A stretch of DNA of 46,106 nucleotides from assembly GCA_902517455.1 (NCBI GenBank), contig CABYCN010000006.1:1-46106 (forward strand). Reading direction: 5' to 3'. Positions 45,087-46,106 of this stretch are shown here, piece by piece. Within the stretch, counting starts at the first letter, position 1; each line of letters starts with the position of its first letter. The position numbers were made by a program, and so were the translations under genes. Under the pieces are notes generated by a model, which was not told where the DNA came from, searched no databases, and saw only the letters and a list, made by a program, of their open reading frames with translations. Source of the stretch: an uncultured Pelagibacteraceae bacterium. Lineage in GTDB: Bacteria; Pseudomonadota; Alphaproteobacteria; Pelagibacterales; Pelagibacteraceae.

Positions 45087-46106
45087 ATGAAAAACTTTAT
45101 AATATTTATTTCTAGTTTCATCTTTTTAATCAACACTGATGTTAAAGCATTTGTAATTCCAGCTCTTGAAGCTGATAAAATGATCGATTTTTCAACTTCA
45201 AGTGAAACAAAAGTTGGAGACCAAACAAGTCAATCAATCTCTGTAATAATTGAAACGAACTCAGAGGCGAGTACAGAAGTAGAAACATCAACATCAGTAG
45301 AAATTGATAACTCAAATGTTTCAGCAGAAGCTGGTGCCTCAGTTGGAGCGGATGCAGGAGCAAGTACTGAGATAGGGGGAGTAACTGCCGAAGTAGAGGC
45401 CTCAGTTGGAGCAGAAGCTGGTGCATCAGCAGAAGCAGAGGTAACGGACACAGCAGTAGTCGCTGAAGGAAGTGTAGGTGCCTCAGTTAGTGCAGAAGCA
45501 TCAATAGGAGTTTCAGGAAATTTAGACGGTAATACAGAGGGAAGTGCAACTGGTGGAGTTTCAGCAACAGCCGGAGTTGGAGCAGAAGCATCGGGATTTG
45601 TAGGATACAACGATGATCAAGTTGGTGCTGAGGGAGGCGCCTCAGCCTACGCAGGTGCCGCAGTGGAAGCTACCGGTGAAGCTGGTGTTGAAGGAGCATA
45701 TGGAGGAGCCTCTACAAGCGCAGGAGTTTCTGCAGGTACATCAGTTGGTGGTGAAGTAGGCGGAGGAGCTTCTGTTGGAACTGATGGAACATTATCAGCT
45801 TCTGTAGACATAGGCGCAAGACTAGGGTTAGGTGCTGAAGTAAGTTTAGATCTTGAAATTGATACATTCGCTATTGCAAAAGACGTTTATGCTGCAAAAC
45901 CATCAGATGAGGCAAAAGCTGTTAAAAGTGTAATTGATGATCAAGCAAAACTTGTTAGTTCTAACGTCAATGTTAATAATGTTAAGGGATTAGCAAAAGA
46001 GGCATCTGCCAAAGCTCAAAGACAAACAGAAATCGCAACCCAGACGGCAAAGGAAGCTCAATTAAAAGCTGAAAGAATAGCAAAAAAAACTGCAGCAGCA
46101 GCTGAA
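45087..46106 (+). CDS. Secreted Ala/Gly/Ser/Val/Glu-rich repetitive protein (3' end outside window)
   Basis: An open frame of 340 codons without a stop up to the window edge. It begins with a Sec signal peptide (hydrophobic 4-16, likely cut after VKA at 21). Residues about 55-260 are low complexity: short irregular repeats such as ASVGAEAGAS, GGASAYAGA and GVSAGTSVGGEVGGG, with almost no bulky or basic residues and regular Glu/Asp. After about 275 the sequence changes to a lysine-containing Ala/Gln-rich helix (AKEASAKAQRQTEIA), probably coiled coil. I recognise no family. A fibrous, adhesin-like or amyloid-like surface protein is plausible. The gene is richer in G and C than its surroundings. 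It may be a client of the TPR-barrel protein upstream. Confidence 0.75.
   Translation, partial: MKNFIIFISSFIFLINTDVKAFVIPALEADKMIDFSTSSETKVGDQTSQSISVIIETNSEASTEVETSTSVEIDNSNVSAEAGASVGADAGASTEIGGVTAEVEASVGAEAGASAEAEVTDTAVVAEGSVGASVSAEASIGVSGNLDGNTEGSATGGVSATAGVGAEASGFVGYNDDQVGAEGGASAYAGAAVEATGEAGVEGAYGGASTSAGVSAGTSVGGEVGGGASVGTDGTLSASVDIGARLGLGAEVSLDLEIDTFAIAKDVYAAKPSDEAKAVKSVIDDQAKLVSSNVNVNNVKGLAKEASAKAQRQTEIATQTAKEAQLKAERIAKKTAAAAE
45336..45503 (+). repeat. Short imperfect repeats in the exoprotein gene
   Basis: Near-identical 27-base units begin GCCTCAGTTGGAGC at 45336 and 45399, and a diverged copy begins GCCTCAGTTAGTGC at 45480. All are in the same frame and encode ASVGA(D/E)AGA-type peptides. 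Spacings of 63 and 81 bases are multiples of three, so the array can expand or contract without breaking the frame. Confidence 0.7.

Noticed and set aside
45142-45610. Minus-strand open frames rich in Leu/Gln or Pro/Ala/Ser/Thr opposite the repetitive exoprotein
   Set aside because: They are mirror images of the low-complexity plus-strand coding sequence. The plus frame has a signal peptide and stays open to the window edge.

Overview
The window is a dense, very AT-rich stretch of chromosome carrying about 52 protein genes and one tRNA, with almost no intergenic DNA. Several markers point to an alphaproteobacterium: a CcrM-type DNA methyltransferase, paired ATP synthase b and b' subunits, the DUF2093 protein, and a ctaC-ctaD-ctaB-(small ORF)-ctaG-ctaE oxidase cluster. 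The extreme AT content, tiny gaps, lysine- and asparagine-rich proteins and a retinal-making crtIBY-blh cluster fit a streamlined, aerobic, photoheterotrophic marine lineage, most likely Pelagibacterales (SAR11). The placement rests on gene content and composition only.

Layout. 1-2.8 kb: the 3' end of pgi, then rsmD, purD and a DUF2093 gene. 2.8-8.5 kb: an envelope block on the minus strand (ubiA, msbA, waaA, lpxK, lpxL) for ubiquinone and lipid A-Kdo synthesis and export. 8.5-12.4 kb: a DUF2721 membrane protein, a redox/stress run (HAD dehalogenase, double-CDGSH protein, pirin, quinone reductase), then rsmE. 12.4-20.2 kb: the aa3 cytochrome c oxidase operon with assembly genes (ctaC, ctaD, ctaB, a 41-residue membrane protein, ctaG, ctaE, SURF1), running on into thrC, a peroxiredoxin and an unknown membrane protein. 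20.2-32.8 kb: a long minus-strand run that begins at a DUF721 gene and continues through a DsbA-like gene, smc, atpI-B-E-F'-F, crtI-crtB-crtY-blh, ispH, thrB and rnhA. 32.8-39.9 kb: mutY, an FAD monooxygenase, ccrM, rnhB, a family-4-like uracil-DNA glycosylase, a frameshifted TPR gene and ispE. 39.9-43.1 kb: tRNA-Gln, the CCA-adding enzyme, greA, hemF and trmL. 43.1-46.1 kb: a TPR plus beta-barrel outer-membrane candidate, followed by a secreted, low-complexity Ala/Gly/Ser/Val/Glu-rich protein that runs off the end of the window.

How the genes work together. The window links generation and use of proton-motive force. Cytochrome oxidase pumps protons and the F0 sector uses them. The crt-blh genes make retinal, the chromophore of light-driven proton pumps, although no rhodopsin gene is present here. 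ispH supplies the isoprenoid precursor and overlaps blh; ispE and ubiA belong to the same wider isoprenoid economy. The most unusual points are an SMC protein with no room for a hinge, a GANTC-decorated inverted repeat in the ccrM leader, convergent genes that share their stop codons, divergent genes whose start codons abut, a tRNA ending three bases before the CCA-adding enzyme gene, and the uncharacterised TPR-barrel/repetitive-exoprotein pair at the right edge, which is my best candidate for an undescribed system.
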